In this document: positions 1 to 7,627 of the stretch, in pieces
How the letters are laid out: each line of letters begins with the position of its first letter
Position numbering within the stretch: position 1 is the stretch's first letter
Origin: Piscinibacterium candidicorallinum
GTDB lineage: Bacteria; Pseudomonadota; Gammaproteobacteria; Burkholderiales; Burkholderiaceae_C
Direction of reading: 5' to 3'
DNA: 64,000 bases
Assembly (NCBI RefSeq): GCF_047549485.1
Contig: NZ_CP180191.1
Location: 868,001 to 932,000 of the forward strand
Notes under the pieces: model-generated
The model's database searches: none
Told to the model about the DNA's origin: nothing
Seen by the model: only the letters and a program-made list of their open reading frames with translations
Made by a program: the position numbers and the translations under genes

Positions 1-46
1 CATGGGTTCTGTCCGATTACCGTCGTTCTGGTGTCACAGTGTCGCG

Positions 47-1774
47 TCACTCGTTGGTGACTGCGAACACTTCCTCGAGTGATGTCACGCCTTGTCGGAC
101 CTTCGCCAGCCCGGACTCGCGCAACGAGCGCACGCCTTCAATCTTGGCCTGCTCGGCGATCTGCATTGCGTTGCCGTTGGACAGGATGATGCGCTGGATC
201 TCCTCTGAGATCGGCATCACCTGGTAGATGCCGACCCGGCCCTTGTAGCCCGAGCCATTGCAGCGATCGCAGCCGACTGGCTTGTAGGGCTTCCAGCTGC
301 CGTCAAGATCGTCGTCGGTATATCCAGCCTCAACGAGCGCGTCATAGGGCAGCTCGTAGGGCTGCTTGCACTGTGCACACAGGCGCCGCGCCAGTCGCTG
401 GGCCGTGATGAGAATCACCGATGATGCAATGTTGAACGGAGCCACGCCCATGTTCATCAGGCGCGTCAAGGTTGTTGGCGCGTCATTGGTGTGCAGGGTG
501 GAGAACACCATGTGGCCGGTCTGAGCGGCCTTGATGGCGATGTCGGCGGTCTCGAGATCGCGGATTTCGCCGACCATGATGATGTCAGGGTCCTGGCGCA
601 GGAAGGACTTCAGTGCCGCAGCAAAGGTCAGCCCTGCCTTTTCATTCACGTTGACCTGGTTGATCCCGGGTAGCGAAATTTCAGCAGGATCTTCCGCTGT
701 AGCGATGTTCACGCCAGGCTCGTTCAAGAGATTCAGGCAGGTGTAGAGCGACACAGTCTTGCCAGAACCGGTCGGCCCAGTCACCAGCACCATCCCGTAG
801 GGTCGCTTGATCGCCTCCATGAGGCGTTCTTTCTCGATCGGGTCGTAGCCCAGCGCATCGATCCCGAGCCGAGCCGACGACGGGTCGAGAATACGCATCA
901 CGATCTTCTCGCCATACATGGTCGGCAGTGTCGAGACGCGAAGGTCAATCACCTTGGTCGGGCTGACTGCGATCTTCACGCGCCCATCCTGCGGCACGCG
1001 CTTCTCCGAGATGTCGAGCTTGGAGATCACCTTCAGGCGCGCGGCGATCCGCTCTCTGAGCTGCAGCGGTGGCTGAGCCACCTCCTTGAGCATGCCATCG
1101 ACTCGGAAACGGATCCGGTAGAACTTCTCGTAGGGCTCGAAGTGCATGTCCGAGGCGCCGGCATCGATGGCGTCGATCATGATCTTCTGCAAAAACTTGA
1201 CGATCGGCGCTTCGTCCGCGTCGGCGCCGTCGTCTACAGACTGAGCGTCTGTATCGACCACTTCCAGGTTGACGTCGGAGTCGTCGGCGAGCTCGCTGAT
1301 GGCTGTGGTCGCGGACTTCGCGTTTTTGTCGACGATTTCGCGCAGCCGGTCATGCTCGGCCACCACGATGTCGAGCTGCAACTGCGTCTGAAACTGGATC
1401 TGCGAGAGCGCCTGCTGGTTGGTCGGGTCCGAGACCGCGACGTACAGGCGGTTGCCGCGCTTCTTGAGCGCCAGCACGTAGTTGCTCTGAGCGAGCTTCT
1501 TGTCGATCAGATCGATCGGCAGCTGGTCGATGTCCAGCGTCGATACGTCCACCATCGGATGGCCGAAGGACTCGCTGATGACGCGCGCTAATGTGGCTGC
1601 ATTCATGTTCGGCAGCTTGGCGGCCAGCAGTTCGTCGATGAACTCCGTCTTGTTCTCTGTGGCGCGCTTGCTGACGCGGTCGGCGTCAGGCACGTTCAGC
1701 GCGTTGAACTGGACGAGCGCGCGCGCCAACCCGGTCAGCTGGGTCGTGCCAGCAGCTGCTGCGTTAACGGCCAT
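47..1774 (-). CDS. pilB: Type IV pilus assembly ATPase PilB
   Basis: Cytoplasmic AAA-type ATPase that powers pilin polymerisation at the inner-membrane pilus machine. Visible are an N-terminal GspE/PilB-type domain (about residues 50-150), Walker A GPTGSGKT near residue 333-340, the Asp-box region with DPDIIMVGEIRD, and two C-terminal CxxC pairs (CAQC, CDRC) that form the PilB/GspE zinc-binding element. At about 575 residues it has normal PilB length. The ATG at 1774 is preferred over a GTG six bases upstream because a GGAG sits five bases before it. Regulators PilS/PilR lie 16 kb away in the same window. The next pilus gene (pilC) would lie beyond the left edge. Confidence 0.95.
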   Translation of the reverse strand: MAVNAAAAGTTQLTGLARALVQFNALNVPDADRVSKRATENKTEFIDELLAAKLPNMNAATLARVISESFGHPMVDVSTLDIDQLPIDLIDKKLAQSNYVLALKKRGNRLYVAVSDPTNQQALSQIQFQTQLQLDIVVAEHDRLREIVDKNAKSATTAISELADDSDVNLEVVDTDAQSVDDGADADEAPIVKFLQKIMIDAIDAGASDMHFEPYEKFYRIRFRVDGMLKEVAQPPLQLRERIAARLKVISKLDISEKRVPQDGRVKIAVSPTKVIDLRVSTLPTMYGEKIVMRILDPSSARLGIDALGYDPIEKERLMEAIKRPYGMVLVTGPTGSGKTVSLYTCLNLLNEPGVNIATAEDPAEISLPGINQVNVNEKAGLTFAAALKSFLRQDPDIIMVGEIRDLETADIAIKAAQTGHMVFSTLHTNDAPTTLTRLMNMGVAPFNIASSVILITAQRLARRLCAQCKQPYELPYDALVEAGYTDDDLDGSWKPYKPVGCDRCNGSGYKGRVGIYQVMPISEEIQRIILSNGNAMQIAEQAKIEGVRSLRESGLAKVRQGVTSLEEVFAVTNE

Positions 1775-1997
1775 GAGCACTCCGCGCGATCAGTCTGCGC
1801 ATTTCAGTGAATCGTGAATTCGCACCGCACACGCGGTCGTCGAATGTTGAGAAAACACTTTAACTGTACGCGCCAAGGACCCGTGTTGCAAAGAAAAGCA
1901 CGCGTGGCTCGCGCATGGATGCGACACCGGCAACGTGACGAAATGCTTCAAGCCGTAGGCCCGCACACGGTCAGAAATGCATCAAGGGAAGGCAAAC

Positions 1998-2074
1998 TGG
2001 TCGGGGTGAGAGGATTCGAACCTCCGGCCTCTACGTCCCGAACGTAGCGCTCTACCAGGCTAAGCTACACCCCG
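1998..2074 (-). tRNA. tRNA-Pro (anticodon CGG)
   Basis: Reading the minus strand, a full cloverleaf is visible: a 7-bp acceptor stem CGGGGTG/CACCCCG, a D-loop with AGCCTGGTAGAGC, an anticodon stem CTACG/CGTAG with loop TTCGGGA giving anticodon CGG, a T-arm with GGTTCGAATCC, discriminator A and an encoded CCA end (1998-2000). The gene is 77 nt. It lies between pilB and ispB. Confidence 0.95.
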
Positions 2075-2100
2075 AATTGGCATCGGTGCCGACCACAACG

Positions 2101-3063
2101 TCAGGACTGACGTTCAACCACCGAAGCGCACAATTGTAGCAAAAGCTCCTTGTCCCCCGATTCCGGCAGGCAGGCGAGCAAATCCCGCGCACTGCTGGCC
2201 TGCTCGGTGGCTTGCCTGCGGGTTGCTGCGATTGCACCGGTCGCGTGCACCGCTTTGAGGATGGCGTCAAACGCATCGACGTCCCCGGCTTCGATCGCCG
2301 CACGTACCGTCTGCTTCTGGTCTGCGTTCCCATTGTGCAGGACATGGATCAGCGGGTAGGTGAGCTTGCCCTCTCGCAAGTCGTCGCCCAGGTTCTTGCC
2401 GGTCAGCGCCGGGTCACCTTCATAGTCAAGCGCATCATCAATCAGCTGGAAGGCGCTGCCGATCTTCCGACCGAACCCGGCCATTGCATCTTCCTGGTCC
2501 GGTGGCAAACCCGCAAGAATGGCGGGCACGCGCGTGGCGGCCTCGAAGAGTTTGGCGGTCTTGAACTCGATCACTTGCATGTAGCGATCCAGCGTGACAT
2601 CCGGATCATGCATGTTCAGCAACTGCAACACCTCGCCCTCGGCGATGGTGTTGGTGGCATCTGCCATCACCGCCATGACCTTCATGGAGTCCACGCTGAC
2701 CATCATCTGGAAGGCGCGGGAGTACAGGAAGTCACCCACCAGGACGCTGGCGGCGTTGCCGAAGACTGCATTGGCCGTTTTCCGGCCGCGGCGCATTGAC
2801 GACTCATCAACCACGTCGTCATGCAGCAGGGTGGCTGTGTGGATGAACTCGATGACCGCTGCCAGTTCGTACTTGGCCGAGCTTTCCACACGCAGTGCGC
2901 GAGCCAGCAGCAATAGCAGGGCCGGGCGCAGCCGCTTGCCGCCGGCGCCGATGATGTACTCCGCGATCGACCGGATCAATGCGACATTGGAGTCCAGCCG
3001 CTGACGGATCAGCGCGTCAAGCCGCGCCATGTCCGGCGCGAGGGGTTCCAGGAAGGGGGTCAA
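2101..3063 (-). CDS. ispB: Octaprenyl diphosphate synthase
   Basis: Trans-polyprenyl diphosphate synthase that extends farnesyl diphosphate with isopentenyl units to make the ubiquinone side chain. The protein carries GGKRLRPALLLL at about residue 41, the first aspartate-rich motif LLHDDVVDES, and the second motif LIDDALDYEGD followed by GKNLGDDLREGK. Its 320 residues match the family. The start is uncertain: a TTG at 3063 is used because family members usually have about ten residues before PDMARLDALI, but an ATG at 3030 is an alternative. It is divergent from rplU across a 224-bp gap, as in many Burkholderiales. Confidence 0.93.
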   Translation of the reverse strand: MTPFLEPLAPDMARLDALIRQRLDSNVALIRSIAEYIIGAGGKRLRPALLLLLARALRVESSAKYELAAVIEFIHTATLLHDDVVDESSMRRGRKTANAVFGNAASVLVGDFLYSRAFQMMVSVDSMKVMAVMADATNTIAEGEVLQLLNMHDPDVTLDRYMQVIEFKTAKLFEAATRVPAILAGLPPDQEDAMAGFGRKIGSAFQLIDDALDYEGDPALTGKNLGDDLREGKLTYPLIHVLHNGNADQKQTVRAAIEAGDVDAFDAILKAVHATGAIAATRRQATEQASSARDLLACLPESGDKELLLQLCASVVERQS

Positions 3064-3207
3064 GTCGGTGCCGCTGGCAGTGAGAGTCGCAGGGAGTCAC
3101 GGCGCTCGCGCCAACGCAGGAATTGCGGCGCAAAACGCAAGAATCAGCAAATTATAGAAATCGGGGCTCACCTAGAGCCAGCCGCCCAGTTGCCGCAGCG
3201 ACCAAAC

Positions 3208-3237
3208 TTGCCTTAAGTCCTTGATTCGTGAGATACT
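3208..3237 (+). promoter_or_regulatory. Predicted sigma-70 promoter of rplU-rpmA
   Basis: A -35 TTGCCT (3208-3213) and a -10 GATACT (3232-3237) are separated by 18 bp, about 50 bases before the rplU start and in the right orientation. This is a consensus match only. Confidence 0.45.
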
Positions 3238-3287
3238 TTCGGGCTCCGCGCGCGAAAAGCGGTGGAGATCAATTTCAAGAGGTCAAC

Positions 3288-3893
3288 ATGTACGCAGTCA
3301 TAAAAACCGGTGGCAAGCAGTATCGCGTGTCAGCCGGCGAAAAACTCAAGGTAGAACAGATCGCTGCGGAACCTGGCCAAGTCATCACGATTGATTCCGT
3401 TCTGGCCGTGGGCGCCGGTGACACCGTTGCGGTGGGCACCCCCCTGGTGGCTGGTGCGGCAGTCAAGGCGACGGTGCTTGCCCATGGTCGAGCCGACAAG
3501 GTCAAGATCTTCAAGATGCGCCGCCGCAAGCACTACCAGAAGCGGCAGGGTCATCGTCAGTGGTTCACCGAGCTGTTCATCAGCGAGATCAGCGGTGCCG
3601 GCCAGTCGGCCAAGGCAGATGCGCCGGCGGTGTCCAAGGCCGAAGACCTGACGATCGTCGAAGGCATCGGCCCGAAGATCGCCGAGCTGCTGCGCGCAGC
3701 CGGCATCACCACCTTCGCTGCCCTGGCAGATGCCAAGGTGGACGCGATCGCCGAGATCCTGAAGGCCGGTGGCTCGCGCTTCGCAAGCCACAAGCCGGAC
3801 AGCTGGCCCCAGCAGGCCGCGCTGGCCCGTGACGGCAAGTGGGACGAACTCAAGACGCTGCAAGACGAGCTCGTCGGCGGCAAGGCCAAGTAA
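3288..3893 (+). CDS. rplU: 50S ribosomal protein L21 with C-terminal helix-hairpin-helix extension
   Basis: Large-subunit protein that binds 23S rRNA. Residues 1-103 are a complete, ordinary L21 (MYAVIKTGGKQYRV at the start, then KVKIFKMRRRKHYQKRQGHRQ). They are followed by about 98 further residues: an Ala/Lys linker, then VEGIGPKIAELL and a second helical repeat, ending in KWDELKTLQDELVGG. The tail looks like a helix-hairpin-helix fold (GIGPKIAELLRAAGI). Normal proteobacterial L21 is about 103 residues. From general knowledge, tails of this type are typical of Bacteroidota L21. The ATG at 3288 is chosen because it starts the conserved L21 sequence and follows AAGAGG. L27 begins 13 bp downstream, as in the standard rplU-rpmA operon. 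Confidence 0.93.
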   Translation: MYAVIKTGGKQYRVSAGEKLKVEQIAAEPGQVITIDSVLAVGAGDTVAVGTPLVAGAAVKATVLAHGRADKVKIFKMRRRKHYQKRQGHRQWFTELFISEISGAGQSAKADAPAVSKAEDLTIVEGIGPKIAELLRAAGITTFAALADAKVDAIAEILKAGGSRFASHKPDSWPQQAALARDGKWDELKTLQDELVGGKAK

Positions 3894-3906
3894 GGAGTAA
3901 GCGACC

Positions 3907-4164
3907 ATGGCACAGAAAAAAGGCGGCGGCTCGACGCGGAACGGTCGCGACAGCGAAAGCAAGCGACTGGGCGTGAAGGTGTATGGCGGCCAGGACATCA
4001 ATGCCGGCTCCATCATCGTGCGCCAGCGTGGCACCGAGTTCCATCCCGGCGTGAACGTCGGCATGGGCAAGGACCACACCCTGTATGCGCTGATCGACGG
4101 CAAGGTGAACTTTGCAGTCAAGGGCCCGTTCAAGCGCCGTACCGTGAACGTGAGCCAGGCCTGA
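3907..4164 (+). CDS. rpmA: 50S ribosomal protein L27
   Basis: Large-subunit protein whose N-terminus reaches the peptidyl-transferase centre. It shows the family start MAQKKGGGSTRNGRDS, then KRLGVKVYGGQ and VRQRGTEFHPGVNVG. Its 85 residues are the usual length. It is second in the rplU-rpmA operon, preceded by AAGGAGT and followed by an intrinsic terminator. Confidence 0.98.
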   Translation: MAQKKGGGSTRNGRDSESKRLGVKVYGGQDINAGSIIVRQRGTEFHPGVNVGMGKDHTLYALIDGKVNFAVKGPFKRRTVNVSQA

Positions 4165-4214
4165 TTGACGCAAAGCTGTACAGCGTCATCGGCCGCAGCG
4201 CAGGCTGCAGCAAC

Positions 4215-4246
4215 AAGGGCCTCGCGGTGCGAGGCCCTTTGTTTTT
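4215..4246 (+). terminator. Intrinsic terminator after rpmA
   Basis: An 11-bp perfect stem (AAGGGCCTCGC with GCGAGGCCCTT, loop GGT) is followed by TGTTTTTG. It lies 50 bp after the L27 stop. The rest of the 324-bp rpmA-obgE gap holds one copy of the dispersed repeat (4362-4417) and no further gene. Confidence 0.9.
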
Positions 4247-4361
4247 GTGCCTTGCAGCGCGTGGTCTTTGGCTTGTGCGCCTTGCGATGCGGAACCGGTG
4301 ATGTTGTCGGGCGGTGTTGCGGGATACCGTGGCACCCGGAAGTAAACAGCTAGACCAAGTA

Positions 4362-4417
4362 TTCATGCGCTTCTTCAGGCCAAAATGGCTGGAGAACCGC
4401 ACCAGACAAGCGGAACG
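4362..4417 (-). repeat. Dispersed TTCCGCTTGTC repeat, copy A
   Basis: On the minus strand this reads TTCCGCTTGTCTGGTGCGG, then a second hairpin with arms CTCCAG-CCA and TGG-C-CTGAAG. It aligns without gaps to copies B (9397) and D (47289). It lies in the leader region of obgE, in the opposite orientation. Confidence 0.7.
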
Positions 4418-4488
4418 TCTGTCGTGATCGTGCCTGTCGGGCACTTCATCGGCTCCGCGTCTGCATCCCATCCTCCAGAGCACGCACC

Positions 4489-5601
4489 ATGAAATTCATC
4501 GACGAAGCCACCATCGAAGTGACCGCCGGCCGCGGCGGCAACGGCTCGGCGTCGATGCGCCGCGAGAAGTTCGTGCCCAAGGGCGGCCCGGACGGAGGCG
4601 ATGGCGGCAAGGGCGGCAGCATCTGGGGCGTGGCCGATGAGAACATCAACACCCTCGTGGACTACCGCTTTGCCAAGAAGCACCTCGCCCGCAATGGCGA
4701 ACATGGTCGCGGCAAGGATCAGTACGGCGCTGCCGCCGAGGACATCGAGCTGCGCATGCCTGTGGGCACGTTGATCATCGACGCCGAGACCGACACGCCC
4801 TTGTTCGACCTTACCCACCACGGTCAGCGCGTGTTGCTGGCCAAGGGCGGCGACGGCGGCCTGGGCAACATCCACTTCAAGAGCAGCGTGAACCGCGCCC
4901 CGCGCCAGTTCACGCCCGGCCGCGATGGCGAGCACCGCGTGCTGCGGCTCGAGCTGAAGGTGCTGGCCGACGTCGGCCTGCTCGGCATGCCCAACGCCGG
5001 CAAGAGCACCTTCATCTCGGCGGTGAGCAATGCGCGCCCGAAGATTGCCGACTATCCCTTCACGACCCTGCACCCCAACCTGGGTGTGGTGCGCGTGAGC
5101 GACGAGAAGAGCTTCGTCATTGCCGACATTCCCGGCCTGATCGAAGGTGCGGCCGAGGGCGCCGGCCTGGGGCACCAGTTTCTCAAGCACCTCGCGCGCA
5201 CGCGCGTGCTGCTGCATCTGGTGGATCTGGCGCCGTTCGATGACGCCGTGGACCCGGTCAAGGAAGCCCGTGCCATCGTCAAGGAGCTCGAGAAGTACGA
5301 CCCAGAGCTTGCAGCCAAGCCGCGCTGGCTGGTGCTCAACAAGCTCGACATGATCCCCGAGGACGAGCGCGCCGCGCGCGTGAAGGACTTCGTCAAGCGC
5401 TACAAGTGGAAGGGCCCGATCTACAGCATCTCCGCGCTCACGCGCGAGGGCTGCGAGCCGCTCGTTCTCGACCTGTACAAGGCGCTTGTGCAGATCCGCG
5501 ACGAAGCCAAGCCGCGTGCCTTTGACGAGCGCTTCGACCGCACGGCACCCGAGGGCAGTGCCGCGGCAGCGCCCGGCCAGGCTGGCGAGGGCGAGGCATG
5601 A
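4489..5601 (+). CDS. obgE: Obg family GTPase ObgE/CgtA
   Basis: Essential ribosome-associated GTPase linked to 50S maturation and stress control. The N-terminal glycine-rich Obg fold (FIDEATIEVTAGRGGNGS through HFKSSVNRAPRQFTPG) occupies about residues 1-160. The G domain follows, with G1 GMPNAGKST, a switch region YPFTTLHPNLG, G3 DIPGLIEGA and G4 NKLD. A short acidic/Ala tail ends the 370-residue protein. The stop overlaps the proB start by 4 bp, so the two are probably translationally coupled. Confidence 0.97.
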   Translation: MKFIDEATIEVTAGRGGNGSASMRREKFVPKGGPDGGDGGKGGSIWGVADENINTLVDYRFAKKHLARNGEHGRGKDQYGAAAEDIELRMPVGTLIIDAETDTPLFDLTHHGQRVLLAKGGDGGLGNIHFKSSVNRAPRQFTPGRDGEHRVLRLELKVLADVGLLGMPNAGKSTFISAVSNARPKIADYPFTTLHPNLGVVRVSDEKSFVIADIPGLIEGAAEGAGLGHQFLKHLARTRVLLHLVDLAPFDDAVDPVKEARAIVKELEKYDPELAAKPRWLVLNKLDMIPEDERAARVKDFVKRYKWKGPIYSISALTREGCEPLVLDLYKALVQIRDEAKPRAFDERFDRTAPEGSAAAAPGQAGEGEA

Positions 5602-6761
5602 GCGCTGGCACGGCCCAGAATGCGGCGGTGATGCTTTCAGGTACCGCCGCACTGACCCAGGCGCGTCGCATCGTCGTCAAGGTCGGCTCCAGCCTCGTCA
5701 CCAACGACGGCCGCGGGCTGGACGCGGCACGCATTGCCGAATGGGCGACGCAGATCGCCGGGCTCTGGGCCGAAGGGCGTGAGGTAGTGATGGTGTCCTC
5801 AGGCGCGATTGCCGAGGGCGTCAAGCGACTGGGCTGGCCCAAGCGGCCCACGGCCATCCATGAACTCCAGGCCGCCGCCGCAGTGGGCCAGATGGGCCTC
5901 GCACAGATCTATGAATCCAGCTTCAAGCAGCACGGCATCCAGACCGCGCAGGTGTTGCTCACACATGCCGACCACGCGGACCGCGAGCGCTATCTGAATG
6001 CGCGCAGCGCCCTGCAGACCCTGCTGGCCCTGCGGGTGGTGCCTGTGATCAACGAGAACGACACCGTCGTCACGGACGAAATCAAGTTCGGCGACAACGA
6101 CACCCTGGGTGCTGTCGTAGCCAATCTGATCGATGCCGATCTGCTGGTCATCCTGACCGACCAGCGCGGCCTGTACTCGGCCGATCCGCGCAAGGACGCC
6201 AGCGCTCGCTTCATCAGCGAAGCGACCGCGGGCGATCCGACGCTCGAAGCCATGGCGGGCGGCGCTGGCTCCAGCATCGGCAAGGGCGGCATGATCACCA
6301 AGATCCTGGCGGCCAAGCGCGCGGCCATGAGCGGTACCTCCACCGTGATCGCCTCTGGCCGTGAGGCCGATGTGCTCACGCGCCTGGCGGCGGGTGAATC
6401 GATCGGCACGCTGCTGGTGGCGCAGACCGCCAAGCGCAGCGCGTTCAAGCAGTGGATGGCCGACCACCTGCAGGTCGCCGGCAAGCTCGTGCTGGACGCC
6501 GGGGCCGTGCGCGCGCTGCGTGAAGACGGCAAGAGCCTGCTGCCCATCGGCGTGGCGCGCGTGGATGGCGAGTTTGGTCGCGGTGCGCTGGTGGCCTGTG
6601 TGGACGATGCGGGTGTGGAAGTGGCGCGCGGTCTGTCCAATTACTCGGCCGCCGAGGCACGCCTGATCGCGCGCAAGCCCTCCAGCCAGATCGAGGCGAT
6701 CCTGGGCTTTGTGGAGGACCCGGAGATCATCCACCGCAGCAACATGGTGCTGGTGGGCTGA
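5598..6761 (+). CDS. proB: Glutamate 5-kinase
   Basis: Phosphorylates L-glutamate with ATP in the first step of proline synthesis. The amino-acid-kinase domain shows VVKVGSSLVT at about residue 25, VMVSSGAIAEG, VINENDTV and GKGGMITKI. A C-terminal PUA domain follows (from about residue 290), for a total of 387 residues. The first 20 residues extend beyond the usual start, but the ATG overlapping the obgE stop is the natural one. No proA is visible nearby. Confidence 0.95.
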   Translation: MSAGTAQNAAVMLSGTAALTQARRIVVKVGSSLVTNDGRGLDAARIAEWATQIAGLWAEGREVVMVSSGAIAEGVKRLGWPKRPTAIHELQAAAAVGQMGLAQIYESSFKQHGIQTAQVLLTHADHADRERYLNARSALQTLLALRVVPVINENDTVVTDEIKFGDNDTLGAVVANLIDADLLVILTDQRGLYSADPRKDASARFISEATAGDPTLEAMAGGAGSSIGKGGMITKILAAKRAAMSGTSTVIASGREADVLTRLAAGESIGTLLVAQTAKRSAFKQWMADHLQVAGKLVLDAGAVRALREDGKSLLPIGVARVDGEFGRGALVACVDDAGVEVARGLSNYSAAEARLIARKPSSQIEAILGFVEDPEIIHRSNMVLVG

Positions 6762-6788
6762 AGCCGCCACCTTCTCGCGGACCAAAGA

Positions 6789-6820
6789 AAAACGGCTGGG
6801 GTGCTCCCAGCCGTTTTGCT
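6789..6820. terminator. Bidirectional terminator between proB and rppH
   Basis: A 12-bp perfect stem (AAAACGGCTGGG with CCCAGCCGTTTT) has a 5-base loop. The A-run and T-run on the two sides let it serve both converging genes. Confidence 0.9.
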
Positions 6821-6844
6821 CTTGAACTGCAGCGCAGTGCGTCG

Positions 6845-7501
6845 CTAGCAGCCCGCCGCCGACTTCGGCTCGGCCTCCGCAGGCGGCTCCTCCGGCTCGC
6901 CCTCGAAGTGGATGCCCGTGATGGGACCGATCACTGTGTCCGAGTTCAGGTCCGCAGCGGGCGGATGGCTTTCCTCGGCCTGCTGCGTCAGGTGCACATG
7001 GCCGCGCAGGTAGCGGTTGCCCTCCTGGCGGCGCTGGATGTACTGCGCAAGCTCGGTCAATGCGAGTTGATAGACCTCGCGCTTGAACTCGATTACTGCG
7101 TCGAGCTCGACCCAGTAATTGCTCCAGCGCCAGGCGTCGAACTCCGGGTGGGTGGAGGCCCGCAGGTCGATCTGGCTGTCGCGTCCAAGCAGACGCAGCA
7201 GAAACCAGATCTGCTTCTGGCCGCGGTAATGCCCGCGCCACTCTCTGCGGATCCAGTGATCCGGCACCTCATAGCGCAACCAGCCGCGCGTGCGGCCGAG
7301 AATCTTCACGTGCTCCGGCTTCAGGCCAATTTCCTCTTCCAGCTCGCGGAACATCGCCTGCACGGGAGATTCCCCGTACTTGATGCCCCCTTGAGGGAAT
7401 TGCCATGAGTGTTCCCGAATCCGTTTGCCCCAGAAGACCTCGTTCTTGTGGTTGAGCAGGATGATGCCGACATTCGGGCGGAAGCCCTCCTTGTCGAGCA
7501 T
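6845..7501 (-). CDS. rppH: RNA pyrophosphohydrolase
   Basis: Nudix hydrolase that removes pyrophosphate from 5'-triphosphorylated mRNA and so starts 5'-dependent decay. The complete Nudix box spans residues 38-60 (GGIKYGES ... RELEEEIGL), preceded by the RppH-typical MLDKEGFRPNVGIILLN and WQFPQGG. The core is about 160 residues. A Pro/Glu-rich C-terminal tail brings it to 218, as often seen in Burkholderiales. It is divergent from proS. Confidence 0.95.
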   Translation of the reverse strand: MLDKEGFRPNVGIILLNHKNEVFWGKRIREHSWQFPQGGIKYGESPVQAMFRELEEEIGLKPEHVKILGRTRGWLRYEVPDHWIRREWRGHYRGQKQIWFLLRLLGRDSQIDLRASTHPEFDAWRWSNYWVELDAVIEFKREVYQLALTELAQYIQRRQEGNRYLRGHVHLTQQAEESHPPAADLNSDTVIGPITGIHFEGEPEEPPAEAEPKSAAGC

Positions 7502-7627
7502 GATGACTACCTCAAATCTTTACAATCTGGGCCGATTCTAATCACAAGCTTCGCGTCGATGACAGGGTGAAACCCTGCTTTCGCGCCGCGAATTCCCCCG
7601 CATCTTTCTGCATCGGTTCACAACTTC

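Noticed and set aside
1..3. CAT at the window edge as the start codon of a leftward pilC
   Set aside because: Position and strand would fit, but only the three bases are inside the window, with no clear ribosome site.
4375..5652. Long antisense open frame opposite obgE
   Set aside because: Shadow of a high-GC coding region. No ribosome site, no recognisable domain, His/Ala-rich antisense composition.
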